Shown: positions 18,216 through 24,282 of the stretch, piece by piece
How the letters are laid out: each line of letters begins with the position of its first letter
Numbering within the stretch: position 1 is the first letter of the stretch
Assembly: GCA_035536915.1 (NCBI GenBank)
Contig: DATLNE010000039.1
Span: forward strand, 1 to 53,270
Direction of reading: 5' to 3'
Source: Acidimicrobiales bacterium
Lineage (GTDB): Bacteria; Actinomycetota; Acidimicrobiia; Acidimicrobiales; JAHWLA01
Length of the DNA stretch: 53,270 nucleotides
Translations under genes and position numbers: made by a program
Notes under the pieces: generated by a model
Seen by the model: the letters and a program-made list of their open reading frames with translations, nothing else
The model's database searches: none
What the model was told of the DNA's origin: nothing

Positions 18216-19582
18216 CCGCCATCGAGACGCACCTGCTCGCCGCCTTCGAGACGACCCTGACGGGCAACGTCGGTCCGAACGACATCGTGTTCCCCGTCGT
18301 GACCACGGGCGGTGGCACATCGCCCATGTACCTCGTGTTCGAGCCGACCAACGACGCCCGACGTGAGATCGTCCTGTGCGACGGCGCGTTCGACGCTGCG
18401 ACCTTCCGGTCGACGTCGCTGGCCAAGCGCTACCTGACGGGCTCGGCCGCAGGCTCGGGCCTCACGCACGCCTCGGGGACCGTCGTGCGCTGTTGCCCGG
18501 TCCCGCAGCACTTCGAGGACATCTACGACCTCATCACAGCGGCCGACCTACGGGGCCTGGTCGACGCCAAGGGCGACCTCCTGGTCGGCACGGCCGCCGA
18601 CACCGTGGGCCGCCTGCCCGCCCCGGCCGACGACTCTGTGCTCATGGCCGACTCGTCTCTGCCCTCGGGCTGGAAGGGCGCCCCGCTGGCCGTCGTCGAC
18701 ACAGTGGCCGACGTCGCCGCCACCGAAAGCGCCGGCGTGACCGACACCCTCGCCCGCGGCGACCACGTTCACCGGGGCATCCCGACCACGCTGGTCGACG
18801 CCAAGGGCGACCTCCTGGTCGGCACGGCCGCCGACACCGTGGGCCGCCTGCCCGCCCCGGCCGACGACTCTGTGCTCATGGCCGACTCCACAGCCGCTAC
18901 CGGGTGGAAGGCGGCTGCGCCGGCGGACGCCTCGACAATCGCGGATGTCACCACTGGCGCCGAGTCCGCCGGCGTGACCGACACCCTCGCCCGCGGCGAC
19001 CACGTTCACCACGTCGACCCTGCGACAGTCGGCATGACCGGCGAGATGCGGATGTGGCCGGGTGCCGCTGCTCCCGCGGGCTGGCACTTCTGCGACGGCA
19101 GCCAGCGCTCCGACGGCGCTCCCGGGCAGGCCGGCGCCGCGCTGTACGCAGTCATCGGCACGACCTACGGCGGGACCGGCCCGGCCGACTTCCTCCTGCC
19201 GAACCTCAAGGGCCGCTTCCCGGTCATGCCCGACGCTGCGCAGGCCGAGTTCAACGTGCTGGGTGAAACGGGGGGCGCTAAGGCGGTCGCGCTGACCACG
19301 GCGCAACTGCCCAGTCACACCCACGTGCAGGACCCGCACGACCACAACCTCACAGACCCGGGCCACACACACGACGTGTTCCTCGCGGAGAGCGGCAACT
19401 TCGTGGACGGGGCCACGAACGCCGTGCCCAGCAACACCAACGGCGGGACAACCGACAGCGGCTCGTCGGTCACCGGCATCAACATCGTCCCCGCTACGGC
19501 GACCAACCAGCCCACGGGCAGTGGCGAGACGCACAACAACCTCCCGCCCTACTTGGCCGTCAACTTCATCATCAAGCTCTAG
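18212..19582 (+). CDS. Tail fibre protein with collar-type C-terminal domain
   Basis: A 456-residue protein starting at GTG (GTGA overlap). The N-terminal 110 residues form a beta attachment domain. Two tandem units follow (LVDAKGDLLVGTAADTVGRL, then ESAGVTDTLARGDHVH), a common shaft motif in actinophage fibres. After residue 270, GEMRMWPGAAAPAGWHFCDG, then TYGGTGPADFLLPNLKGRFP, match the phage tail collar domain. The His-rich end (LPSHTHVQDPHDHN, DPGHTHD, GETHNNLPPYLAVNFIIKL) closely follows receptor-binding tips of T4 gp12 type, where His residues coordinate metal. It likely determines host range. Confidence 0.8.
   Translation: MTAIETHLLAAFETTLTGNVGPNDIVFPVVTTGGGTSPMYLVFEPTNDARREIVLCDGAFDAATFRSTSLAKRYLTGSAAGSGLTHASGTVVRCCPVPQHFEDIYDLITAADLRGLVDAKGDLLVGTAADTVGRLPAPADDSVLMADSSLPSGWKGAPLAVVDTVADVAATESAGVTDTLARGDHVHRGIPTTLVDAKGDLLVGTAADTVGRLPAPADDSVLMADSTAATGWKAAAPADASTIADVTTGAESAGVTDTLARGDHVHHVDPATVGMTGEMRMWPGAAAPAGWHFCDGSQRSDGAPGQAGAALYAVIGTTYGGTGPADFLLPNLKGRFPVMPDAAQAEFNVLGETGGAKAVALTTAQLPSHTHVQDPHDHNLTDPGHTHDVFLAESGNFVDGATNAVPSNTNGGTTDSGSSVTGINIVPATATNQPTGSGETHNNLPPYLAVNFIIKL
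18557..19010 (+). repeat. Tandem shaft repeat in the tail-fibre gene
   Basis: Bases 18557-18654 recur without change at 18791-18888, and 18731-18773 recurs at 18968-19010. The periods, 234 and 237 bases, differ by one codon. Two nearly identical shaft modules at DNA level suggest recent duplication by recombination and provide a means of changing fibre length. Confidence 0.9.
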
Positions 19583-19590
19583 GAGGCACG

Positions 19591-19758
19591 TTGAGCAGAC
19601 TGACGCCCGGCGAGGAGGACCAGCTCGACGGCTGCGACATCGACTTCGCCGCGGAGGCGGTCAACGACGAGACGACCGAGTACCTGCCCCTGTTCCCTCT
19701 CGAAATCCCGGACGTGTACCGGGCGGCCGAGTGGAAGGCGCTGTTCGATGCCTCGTGA
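19591..19758 (+). CDS. Small acidic phage protein, 55 aa, TTG start
   Basis: A short gene between fibre and endolysin. A perfect AGGAGG (19581-19586) overlaps the fibre stop codon and sits four bases from a TTG, the only reasonable start. The protein is acidic (LTPGEEDQLDGCDIDF, EYLPLFPLEIPDVYRAAEW). It overlaps the endolysin start by 11 bases, so translation is probably coupled. Possible roles are fibre chaperone or lysis accessory; the sequence does not decide. Confidence 0.6.
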   Translation: MSRLTPGEEDQLDGCDIDFAAEAVNDETTEYLPLFPLEIPDVYRAAEWKALFDAS

Positions 19759-20623
19759 CGTCGGGATGGCCGACCGCCTGCGTGCGGCGGGGCTCAAGGT
19801 CGTCGAGGTCGACGGCTGGCGCACGAGAGGCTCGGACAGCTTCTTCCCCAAGGGCGTCGTGGTACACCACACGGCCGGTGCGGCCACGGGCAACATGCCC
19901 TCGCTGGGCATCCTCATCCGGGGCCGCTCCGACGTGCCCGGCCCCCTCTGCAACGTCGGCATCGGCCGTGACAACACCGTCTACGTCATCGCCGCGGGCC
20001 GGGCCAACCACGCGGGCCGGGGCGGCTGGCGTGGCCTGATGTACAACTCCTCGGTTCACGGCATCGAGGTCGAGAACGTCGGCACGTCCCGCGAGCCGTG
20101 GCGCCCTGACCAGATCGAGACGGCGGCGAAGGTAGCGGCTGTCCTGCTCGACGGCCATGGTCCGGCCGACAACGTGTGCGAGCACAAGGAGTGGACGAGC
20201 CGCAAGGTCGACCGCCACTCGATCAGCGGCGCCGACACCCGCCGTCGCGTGGCCGGCTACCTGAGCGGCGCCACTCCGTTCGTGCCCGGCTCCATCACCG
20301 CGCTGACCCCCGACTACCCGGAGGACGACATGAAGCTCTACGAAGTGATCCCGCCGAGCACGAGCGGGGCGGCCGACCACAAGGGCGACGGGTGGATACT
20401 GCTGCCCTTCAAGCGGGTTCACGTCGTCACGGTGGACGCCATCCCGCAGTTCCCGGTGGGCGACGCCGACGTGACAGTGCCCGACGCCGCCCCGATGTTC
20501 GGCGACAACGGCTACCCGCTGCTCGCCATCGACGACGCCGACGCCGGCGGCCGGTACGGCTGGTTCGTGTGGGCCGTGGCACCCCCCGAGCCGTGGCCCG
20601 GCTGGGTCGTCAAGGCCGCCTGA
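19748..20623 (+). CDS. Endolysin: N-acetylmuramoyl-L-alanine amidase (Amidase_2)
   Basis: A 291-residue lysin. Residues 35-175 form an Amidase_2/PGRP-type domain: VVVHHTAG provides H40 (or H41), CEHKEW provides H146, and RKVDRH provides D155 as likely zinc ligands. The enzyme cleaves the bond between muramic acid and L-Ala of the stem peptide. No signal peptide is present, so release depends on a holin. Residues 190-291 are a separate beta-rich domain, probably for wall binding. An in-frame ATG at 20330 with its own GGAGG could yield this domain alone. Downstream lie holin-like membrane proteins. Confidence 0.9.
   Translation: MPRDVGMADRLRAAGLKVVEVDGWRTRGSDSFFPKGVVVHHTAGAATGNMPSLGILIRGRSDVPGPLCNVGIGRDNTVYVIAAGRANHAGRGGWRGLMYNSSVHGIEVENVGTSREPWRPDQIETAAKVAAVLLDGHGPADNVCEHKEWTSRKVDRHSISGADTRRRVAGYLSGATPFVPGSITALTPDYPEDDMKLYEVIPPSTSGAADHKGDGWILLPFKRVHVVTVDAIPQFPVGDADVTVPDAAPMFGDNGYPLLAIDDADAGGRYGWFVWAVAPPEPWPGWVVKAA
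20320..20332 (+). promoter_or_regulatory. Internal ribosome site within the endolysin gene
   Basis: GGAGG at 20320-20324 is five bases ahead of an in-frame ATG at 20330-20332, exactly at the boundary between the catalytic and C-terminal domains. Translation from here gives a 97-residue protein containing only the putative wall-binding domain. Several known endolysins assemble from full-length and internally started chains. Confidence 0.55.
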
Positions 20624-20651
20624 GGCCGCCGACAACGAGAGGGGGAGGAAC

Positions 20652-20987
20652 GTGAGGGTTCGCATCGTGGAGGACACCAAGGCCCTGGCCCACCTGCTGA
20701 GGCTCGGGCTAGAGGACGAAGGCCACGACGTGGTGACCTCCACGCGCGAGTTCGAGCGCCTGCTGACGCCCGCGCCGTGGGAGGACGTCGATGCGGCCCT
20801 CATCGACCTGTACCTGCCCGGCATCAAGGGCACCGACATCCTGCGGTACCTGCTCGACCACCACCCCGAGGTGAAGCGGGTCGCCATGACCGCCTCGCTG
20901 TCCATGGCAGATGACGCGGTGGGCCTGGCCCGGGCCGTCCTCGTCAAGCCGTTCCGTACGGCCGATCTTGTGGAGGCGCTGCGATGA
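20652..20987 (+). CDS. Stand-alone response-regulator receiver domain
   Basis: A 111-residue protein, GTG start, with a strong GGGGGAGG site. It is a complete CheY-like domain: acidic pair E7/D8 in RIVEDTK, phospho-acceptor D52 in ALIDLYLPG, T80 in AMTAS, K99 in LVKPF. No output domain follows. In bacteria such domains take phosphate from a histidine kinase; no kinase gene is present in this part of the phage. It sits in the lysis cassette and overlaps the next gene by four bases. It could intercept host two-component signalling or act as a protein-protein switch in lysis; both are inference. Confidence 0.85.
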   Translation: MRVRIVEDTKALAHLLRLGLEDEGHDVVTSTREFERLLTPAPWEDVDAALIDLYLPGIKGTDILRYLLDHHPEVKRVAMTASLSMADDAVGLARAVLVKPFRTADLVEALR

Positions 20988-21466
20988 GCTCGGCGGAAGA
21001 AATCGCACAGCAGGCCCAGGTGTCGATCGCCCGCATCGACGCGACTCTCGTGGCCATCAAGCAGCAGCAGGACCACGCCGGGCGCACAGTCGAACAGCTC
21101 GTGCGGCTCGTCGAGGAACGGCTGTCGGCCAAGTTCGACGCCTTCGGCGCCCGCTTCGACACGCTCGAACGGAGGCTCGACGACATGGAGGCTTCCCGCG
21201 CCGCCGCCCGGGTGGAGCAGGCCGCCGAGTTCCGTGCCCTCGACCTCCGCATCGACCAGGCCAAGGTCGACCAGGCCGCCGAGTTCCGGGCGCTCGATCT
21301 CCGCCTCGATGCCGACTTCAAGGCGCTCGACGCCCGGATCGAGAACGTGGAGAGGTGGCGGGACAAGGTCACAAACCGGGGATGGGGGCTCGCTGCGGGG
21401 ATGACGCTCGCGGGCGGGGGCGTGGGCGCTGCGCTCGCCACCCTGACGACGAGGCTTACAGCGTGA
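20984..21466 (+). CDS. Coiled-coil membrane protein of the lysis cassette (holin-like accessory)
   Basis: A 160-residue protein: a long coiled coil (about residues 5-125) with internal repeats (QAAEFRALDLRIDQ, QAAEFRALDLRLDA), then a single C-terminal membrane segment (GWGLAAGMTLAGGGVGAALATL). The layout resembles XhlA/hemolysin-type or actinophage holin-accessory proteins that anchor to the membrane next to the endolysin. ATGA overlap with the receiver gene and GTGA overlap with the following small membrane gene show tight coupling. Confidence 0.6.
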   Translation: MSSAEEIAQQAQVSIARIDATLVAIKQQQDHAGRTVEQLVRLVEERLSAKFDAFGARFDTLERRLDDMEASRAAARVEQAAEFRALDLRIDQAKVDQAAEFRALDLRLDADFKALDARIENVERWRDKVTNRGWGLAAGMTLAGGGVGAALATLTTRLTA

Positions 21467-21594
21467 TCCGCCGGATTTCATACCGGGAAATATGCCGTCT
21501 CGCAGGCGCCGGGGCCGTGGGCTTCCTGCTGGGCGCCGTGTTCTTCATCGTCCATCAGGTGACGGTCGACGTGGCCATGGGGCACCACCGGTGA
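21463..21594 (+). CDS. Small single-span membrane protein, putative holin
   Basis: A 43-residue protein beginning at a GTG that overlaps the previous stop (GTGA). A positive N-terminus (MIRRISYREICR) precedes one hydrophobic helix (LAGAGAVGFLLGAVFFIVHQ), with a short outside tail. Size, topology and position fit a small holin or pinholin, but holins lack conserved sequence so this remains a positional call. It overlaps the HNH gene by GTGA. Confidence 0.5.
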   Translation: MIRRISYREICRLAGAGAVGFLLGAVFFIVHQVTVDVAMGHHR

Positions 21595-21992
21595 CGGGCG
21601 ACCTCGCTGGGCTGGGCACATGTCCGCTTGCCGTGGGCGACAACCCCGGCCACTGCGGCTGGTGTGGTGTCGTCCTGAAGGGGCGGCGCACACGGTGGTG
21701 CAGCGACGAGCACCGGACCGCCTTCGCCAACAACCACGAGTGGACCGCCGCTCGCAAGGCAGCGGTAGAGCGGGACGGCCACGCATGCACGCGGTGCGAC
21801 GCCCACGACCGTCTCGGGCCTGACGGCATGTGGATCGGCGTGCAGTTGCAGGTGAACCACATCGAGCCGCGCTGTGGGCGGGGCTACGGCAACGGCTGCC
21901 ACCACCACCTCGACAACCTCGAAACGCTCTGTCACCCGTGCCACGTCGAGACGACCAACGAGCAACGGCGAGCGCGGATGGTGTCCGTATGA
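21591..21992 (+). CDS. HNH endonuclease with N-terminal zinc knuckle
   Basis: A 133-residue protein from GTG. The N-terminal CGWCG and RWCSDEHR motifs form a zinc knuckle seen in some phage HNH proteins. The nuclease core is VNHIEP (H90), DNLETL (N109) and CHPCH (H118), with structural Cys pairs CTRC (66/69) and CHPC (114/117). Phage HNH proteins near terminase genes assist DNA packaging; after circularisation this gene would lie on the side leading to terminase and portal. Overlaps both neighbours. Confidence 0.85.
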   Translation: MTGDLAGLGTCPLAVGDNPGHCGWCGVVLKGRRTRWCSDEHRTAFANNHEWTAARKAAVERDGHACTRCDAHDRLGPDGMWIGVQLQVNHIEPRCGRGYGNGCHHHLDNLETLCHPCHVETTNEQRRARMVSV

Positions 21993-22213
21993 GTCGCGTG
22001 TGGTGGGTGGTGCTCGGCGCCTCCTGGCCGATCGTCTTCGTGGCGCTGCTGCGCCTGTGGAACGCCGCCAAGCGGCTTCCCTTTCGCTCCCCGGTGCGGC
22101 CGCTGTTTATGACCGATGTCGAGCGCGCGTCGGTAGGGCTGCGACGAATGGGCTTTCGCCTCCGCTGGCGTGGCTTCGTGCTCGGCAAGCACCTGGGCTT
22201 CTCTACGCGATGA
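21989..22213 (+). CDS. Small membrane protein, 74 aa
   Basis: Starts at ATGA overlap with the HNH gene. One hydrophobic segment (VWWVVLGASWPIVFVALLRLW) is followed by a basic tail (RLPFRSPVRP, RRMGFRLRWRGF). No family recognised. Co-transcription with the lysis cassette is likely. Confidence 0.55.
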   Translation: MSRVWWVVLGASWPIVFVALLRLWNAAKRLPFRSPVRPLFMTDVERASVGLRRMGFRLRWRGFVLGKHLGFSTR

Positions 22214-22267
22214 AGCCGAAGGAAGGCGAGAGTCCGTGACCATCCCCAACCACACAGGAGCGACCCC

Positions 22268-22399
22268 ATGTCCATGAAACTCGTCCTCGCCATCGTCGCC
22301 GCGCTTCTGGCCGTCGCCGCCCTCGTCGGCGTCATGGCTCCCGCCACGGTTCCCCTTGCCATCGGCCTGCTCGTGCTGGCCGTCGCCGTGGCGGCCTGA
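22268..22399 (+). CDS. Very small hydrophobic membrane protein, 43 aa
   Basis: ATG at 22268 has an AGGAG site seven bases upstream. The product is almost entirely hydrophobic with two short spans (LVLAIVAALLAVAALVGVM; VPLAIGLLVLAVAVAA) separated by a Pro-containing turn. Two-span proteins of this size occur as phage antiholins or superinfection-exclusion factors; which applies cannot be told. Confidence 0.5.
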   Translation: MSMKLVLAIVAALLAVAALVGVMAPATVPLAIGLLVLAVAVAA

Positions 22400-22409
22400 C
22401 CGGGGCACC

Positions 22410-22595
22410 TTGCCGTCCGTCTCGTGGACCTGCCTCGGTACTCGCTCGTGCGAAGCCGACACCTGCATCGGATGTGGCGCCCCGACGCTCTGGCAGGCGA
22501 GCGACGGCGGCGAGCAGCTCGGCGTCTGCGACGACTGCGGCCCCACCGACGAAGCCGCCCTGCAGGTCATCGATAACTACCGAAATGGAGCGTGA
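22410..22595 (+). CDS. Small zinc-ribbon-like protein
   Basis: The frame is open further upstream but that part lies inside the preceding gene, so I choose the TTG at 22410 (61 aa). CIGCG and CDDCG, about 25 residues apart, form a likely zinc ribbon. Possibly a DNA-binding or adaptor protein of the phage. The start has no strong ribosome site, and confidence is moderate. Confidence 0.45.
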   Translation: MPSVSWTCLGTRSCEADTCIGCGAPTLWQASDGGEQLGVCDDCGPTDEAALQVIDNYRNGA

Positions 22596-22596
22596 C

Positions 22597-22728
22597 ATGA
22601 AGAAAACCACCACGCGCGAGTACGACGCCGAAGGGCGGCTCGTGAAGGAGACGGTCGTTGAGGAGACGCCGCCCCAGGCCCAGCAGGTGCCCGTCCTGGT
22701 CGTGCGCCAGAAGGTGACGCCGGTCTGA
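22597..22728 (+). CDS. Small phage protein, 43 aa, unknown
   Basis: ATG one base after the preceding stop, with GGAG six bases upstream. The protein (MKKTTTREYDAEGRLVKETV, then a Pro/Val end) has a YDAEGRLVKE turn like a beta hairpin. Last gene of the rightward late operon, followed at once by a strong hairpin. Confidence 0.5.
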   Translation: MKKTTTREYDAEGRLVKETVVEETPPQAQQVPVLVVRQKVTPV

Positions 22729-22730
22729 CT

Positions 22731-22768
22731 ATCGGTTTTGCCACCTCAAGTGAGGGGGCGAAACCGAT
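22731..22768 (+). terminator. Long hairpin ending the late operon
   Basis: A 17-base arm beginning ATCGGTTTTGCC pairs with an arm ending CGAAACCGAT around a four-base AAGT loop; 16 of 17 positions pair, including one G-T. It begins two bases after the last stop codon of the lysis operon. There is no T-run on the right, so it is either a hairpin-only terminator or a structured RNA end. Confidence 0.65.
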
Positions 22769-22873
22769 GAAGCCGCAGGTAGCGGCGGGCCAGGAGGGTC
22801 GCTCCGAGTCGTCGTCGGGCCGGAGTTGGGAACCAACCGACGTGGGGGTCCGGGCGTCTCCCCCTGGCCCGCA

Positions 22874-22906
22874 CCTAGCAAGCTAGGCGGACTAGGCTCG
22901 CTAGGC
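22874..22906. promoter_or_regulatory. CTAGG motif cluster, candidate operator of the RHH gene
   Basis: CCTAGC-AA-GCTAGG forms a perfect inverted repeat (22874-22887). From 22882, GCTAGGCGG, ACTAGGCTC and GCTAGGCAA give three copies with a period of exactly nine bases. Short repeated half-sites of this kind suit cooperative binding by ribbon-helix-helix dimers. The RHH gene starts 41 bases downstream. Confidence 0.5.
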
Positions 22907-22933
22907 AACCGCGGCAGGTGGGGGCCGCCCTCT

Positions 22934-22939
22934 TACCCT
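22934..22939 (+). promoter_or_regulatory. Candidate -10 box of the RHH gene (leaderless)
   Basis: TACCCT fits TANNNT and ends eight bases before the GTG start. No ribosome site lies between, so the transcript probably begins at the start codon. Confidence 0.4.
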
Positions 22940-22947
22940 CATGCTCT

Positions 22948-23094
22948 GTGGCCGTCATCAACTACGAGATCCCTGACGACCTCCACCGTCGGGCCAAGGT
23001 CGTGGCGGCGCAGCGGGACACGACGCTCAAGCAGGTGCTCATCGACGCCCTGCAGCGGTACGTCGAGGCGGAGGAGTCACCCCGGAAGTCGTAG
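22948..23094 (+). CDS. Ribbon-helix-helix (CopG/Arc-type) regulator, 48 aa
   Basis: A small protein from GTG with the full RHH pattern: a strand (VAVINYEIPDDL), helix 1 (HRRAKVVAAQRD), a TTLKQ turn, and helix 2 (VLIDALQRYVEAEE). These proteins bind DNA as dimers through the paired strand. It is separated from the late operon by a hairpin, has its own apparent promoter and CTAGG repeats upstream, and is followed by a strong hairpin. It may be a lysogeny or excision regulator close to attR; an antitoxin role is less likely because no toxin gene follows. Confidence 0.75.
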   Translation: MAVINYEIPDDLHRRAKVVAAQRDTTLKQVLIDALQRYVEAEESPRKS

Positions 23095-23129
23095 CCCTGC
23101 GGTACTTTGGCGGTGGGACAGTGACGTGT

Positions 23130-23165
23130 CGATGCCCCGCCCGGGGTCTCAGGGGCGGGGCATCG
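23130..23165 (+). terminator. GC-rich hairpin after the RHH gene
   Basis: A perfect 13-base stem starting CGATGCCCCGCCC and closing with GGGCGGGGCATCG around a ten-base loop, followed by GTCATTCTT. The weak T-rich tail supports transcription termination of the RHH gene before attR. Confidence 0.65.
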
Positions 23166-23173
23166 GTCATTCT

Positions 23174-23257
23174 TGATCACACTTCTGATCACAAGTAGGG
23201 CGCACGAGGGGGTACGTAGCACGCCGAACCCCCGGATTCCTGGTCTAGGCGCTACGT
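23174..23257. repeat. Short repeats beside attR, possible integrase or excisionase sites
   Basis: TGATCA palindromes at 23174-23179 and 23186-23191 each continue as TGATCACA with 12-base spacing. ACGTAGC at 23214-23220 is inverted as GCTACGT at 23251-23257. Phage att regions often carry arm-type protein sites within about 150 bases of the core. This is a positional suggestion only. Confidence 0.3.
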
Positions 23258-23287
23258 GACGGCACGTCCCGAGGATCACCCTCCGGC

Positions 23288-23328
23288 CTTCCAAGCAGAT
23301 GATGCGGGTTCGATTCCCGTCACCCGCT
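23288..23328 (+). other. attR: 3' fragment of tRNA-Gly(TCC)
   Basis: The bases encode the anticodon loop CTTCCAA, 3' anticodon stem, variable loop, a complete T-arm (GCGGG TTCGATT CCCGT) and the 3' acceptor strand CACCCGC plus discriminator, but no 5' half is present. Anticodon TCC reads glycine codons. Phages that integrate at tRNA 3' ends leave one intact gene and one such fragment; the intact copy should mark attL to the left. Phage-type genes end here and chromosomal ones begin. Confidence 0.8.
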
Positions 23329-23366
23329 CTCTTCCGAGGGTCGACCGCGAGCGCCGGCGGCGCCGG

Positions 23367-23372
23367 TAGTCT
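23367..23372 (+). promoter_or_regulatory. Candidate -10 box of the surface-protein gene (leaderless)
   Basis: TAGTCT fits TANNNT and stands eight bases before the ATG at 23381, with no ribosome site between. Same geometry as several other genes here. Confidence 0.4.
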
Positions 23373-23380
23373 CGGCCCCG

Positions 23381-23869
23381 ATGAGCACTCCGAGGCAATT
23401 GCGCGGGCTGGGGGCGCTCGTCGCGCTGTTGTTCTTGGCCGGGCTGGTGGGTCTGGTCACCCAGGCAGGTGACGACGGCGACGGCATCGACACGGCGGCG
23501 TCGAGCTCGTCGTCGAGCACCACGGCGTTTGCCACCACTGCGCCGTCGCCCACGTCGTCCACGTCGACCGTGGAGACCACGACCACCACGGTCGCGCCGA
23601 CGCAGCCGGGAACAACGTCAGTCGGCGCCAGCAGTACGGGCACAGCGGTCGATCCCGGCTCGGGTTCGGGTTCGGGATCGGGTTCGGGATCGGGTTCGGG
23701 ATCGGGTTCCGGCGGGAGTGGGTTGGGCGCCGGCGGCAGCGGCACGGTGACCGGCAGCGACGCCATGGCCGACACCGGCGCCGAAGACCTGCTCGTCCCC
23801 GGGTTGTTGCTGCTTGGGCTGGCACTGGCCGGACGTCGGCTGGCTGCCCGAGTCGCCGACCAGCGGTAG
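23381..23869 (+). CDS. Secreted, wall- or membrane-anchored low-complexity protein
   Basis: A 162-residue protein: N-terminal membrane or signal segment (LGALVALLFLAGLVGLV), a Ser/Thr-rich stalk, a Ser-Gly repeat (about residues 93-112), then MADTGAED, a hydrophobic segment (LLVPGLLLLGLALAG) and a basic RRLAAR end. The last part resembles a sortase signal (LPXTG/LAXTG type) with degenerate first positions; without sortase it would simply be a two-span protein. Function unknown. First chromosomal gene right of the prophage. Confidence 0.6.
   Translation: MSTPRQLRGLGALVALLFLAGLVGLVTQAGDDGDGIDTAASSSSSSTTAFATTAPSPTSSTSTVETTTTTVAPTQPGTTSVGASSTGTAVDPGSGSGSGSGSGSGSGSGSGGSGLGAGGSGTVTGSDAMADTGAEDLLVPGLLLLGLALAGRRLAARVADQR
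23665..23709 (+). repeat. 12-bp tandem repeat coding Gly-Ser
   Basis: Units of GGTTCGGGATCG repeat about three and a half times, inside a longer run of six-base GGTTCG-like units. Unit length is a multiple of three, so copy-number changes would alter stalk length without breaking the frame. Confidence 0.75.
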
Positions 23870-23874
23870 CTCGC

Positions 23875-24282
23875 TTGGCCCGCCGGCGGTGGTTCGTCGG
23901 CCTGTTCCTCGGGGTACTCGCCGTCGCCGCCGTGGCCGACGTCAACGCCTGGCCGATGACGGGGTGGCGGCTGTTCAGTACAACCCGCGGGCCCACACAG
24001 GCGGGGTGGGAAGCGGTCGTCGTCTCATCGACGGGGGCCGAGGCGCCGGTGCCGTTCGAGCGGCTGCCGCGGGGGTACCGCGGTGGGCGGCATGTCCTGC
24101 AGGAGTTCCCGAGGTTGTCGCCGTCGGCGCGCGGCGCCGTGTGCCGCGCGTGGGTCGACGGCGCCCGGGCGGCCGGCGTCGACGCGGCCGGGGTGCGGGT
24201 CTATCGCACCCGTTCGACCGTCTCGTTGGGCGGCTCGCCTCCCACGACGACGGTGCGTCGGGAGGAGGGGTACTCGTGTTGA
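23875..24282 (+). CDS. Small membrane-anchored partner of the HTTM protein
   Basis: A 135-residue protein, most plausibly from TTG at 23875 (no better start gives the hydrophobic N-terminus). ARRRWFVGLFLGVLAVAAVAD is a signal or membrane anchor; PMTGWRLFSTTR and the remaining outside region follow. Proteins of this size with a WPMxxWRLFS-like segment are often encoded directly before HTTM genes. It overlaps the HTTM start by a few bases, with a GGAGGAGGGG ribosome site for the latter inside its end. Function unknown. Confidence 0.5.
   Translation: MARRRWFVGLFLGVLAVAAVADVNAWPMTGWRLFSTTRGPTQAGWEAVVVSSTGAEAPVPFERLPRGYRGGRHVLQEFPRLSPSARGAVCRAWVDGARAAGVDAAGVRVYRTRSTVSLGGSPPTTTVRREEGYSC

Larger units (their letters stand above)
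1..23328 (+). mobile_element. Prophage, right-hand part with attR
   Basis: A continuous run of phage morphogenesis and lysis genes reads rightward and stops at a tRNA-Gly 3' fragment at 23288-23328, after which gene content becomes chromosomal. Recognisable modules are portal, M23 virion peptidase, scaffold, SU10-like capsid, collar fibre, amidase endolysin, holin-like proteins and HNH nuclease. Terminase, integrase and replication genes must lie left of the window. Absence of tape-measure and tail-tube genes between capsid and fibre, together with a large pre-capsid block of ejection-type proteins, argues for a short tail. The genes look intact, so the element may be functional; this cannot be judged without the left half. 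Confidence 0.9.

Noticed and set aside
22948-23094. RHH protein considered as the antitoxin of a toxin-antitoxin pair
   Set aside because: No toxin-sized gene follows before the terminator hairpin and attR, and none overlaps it.
23665-23709. GGTTCGGGATCG repeats considered as a CRISPR-like or origin iteron array
   Set aside because: Units are contiguous with no spacers and code for Gly-Ser in a continuous frame.
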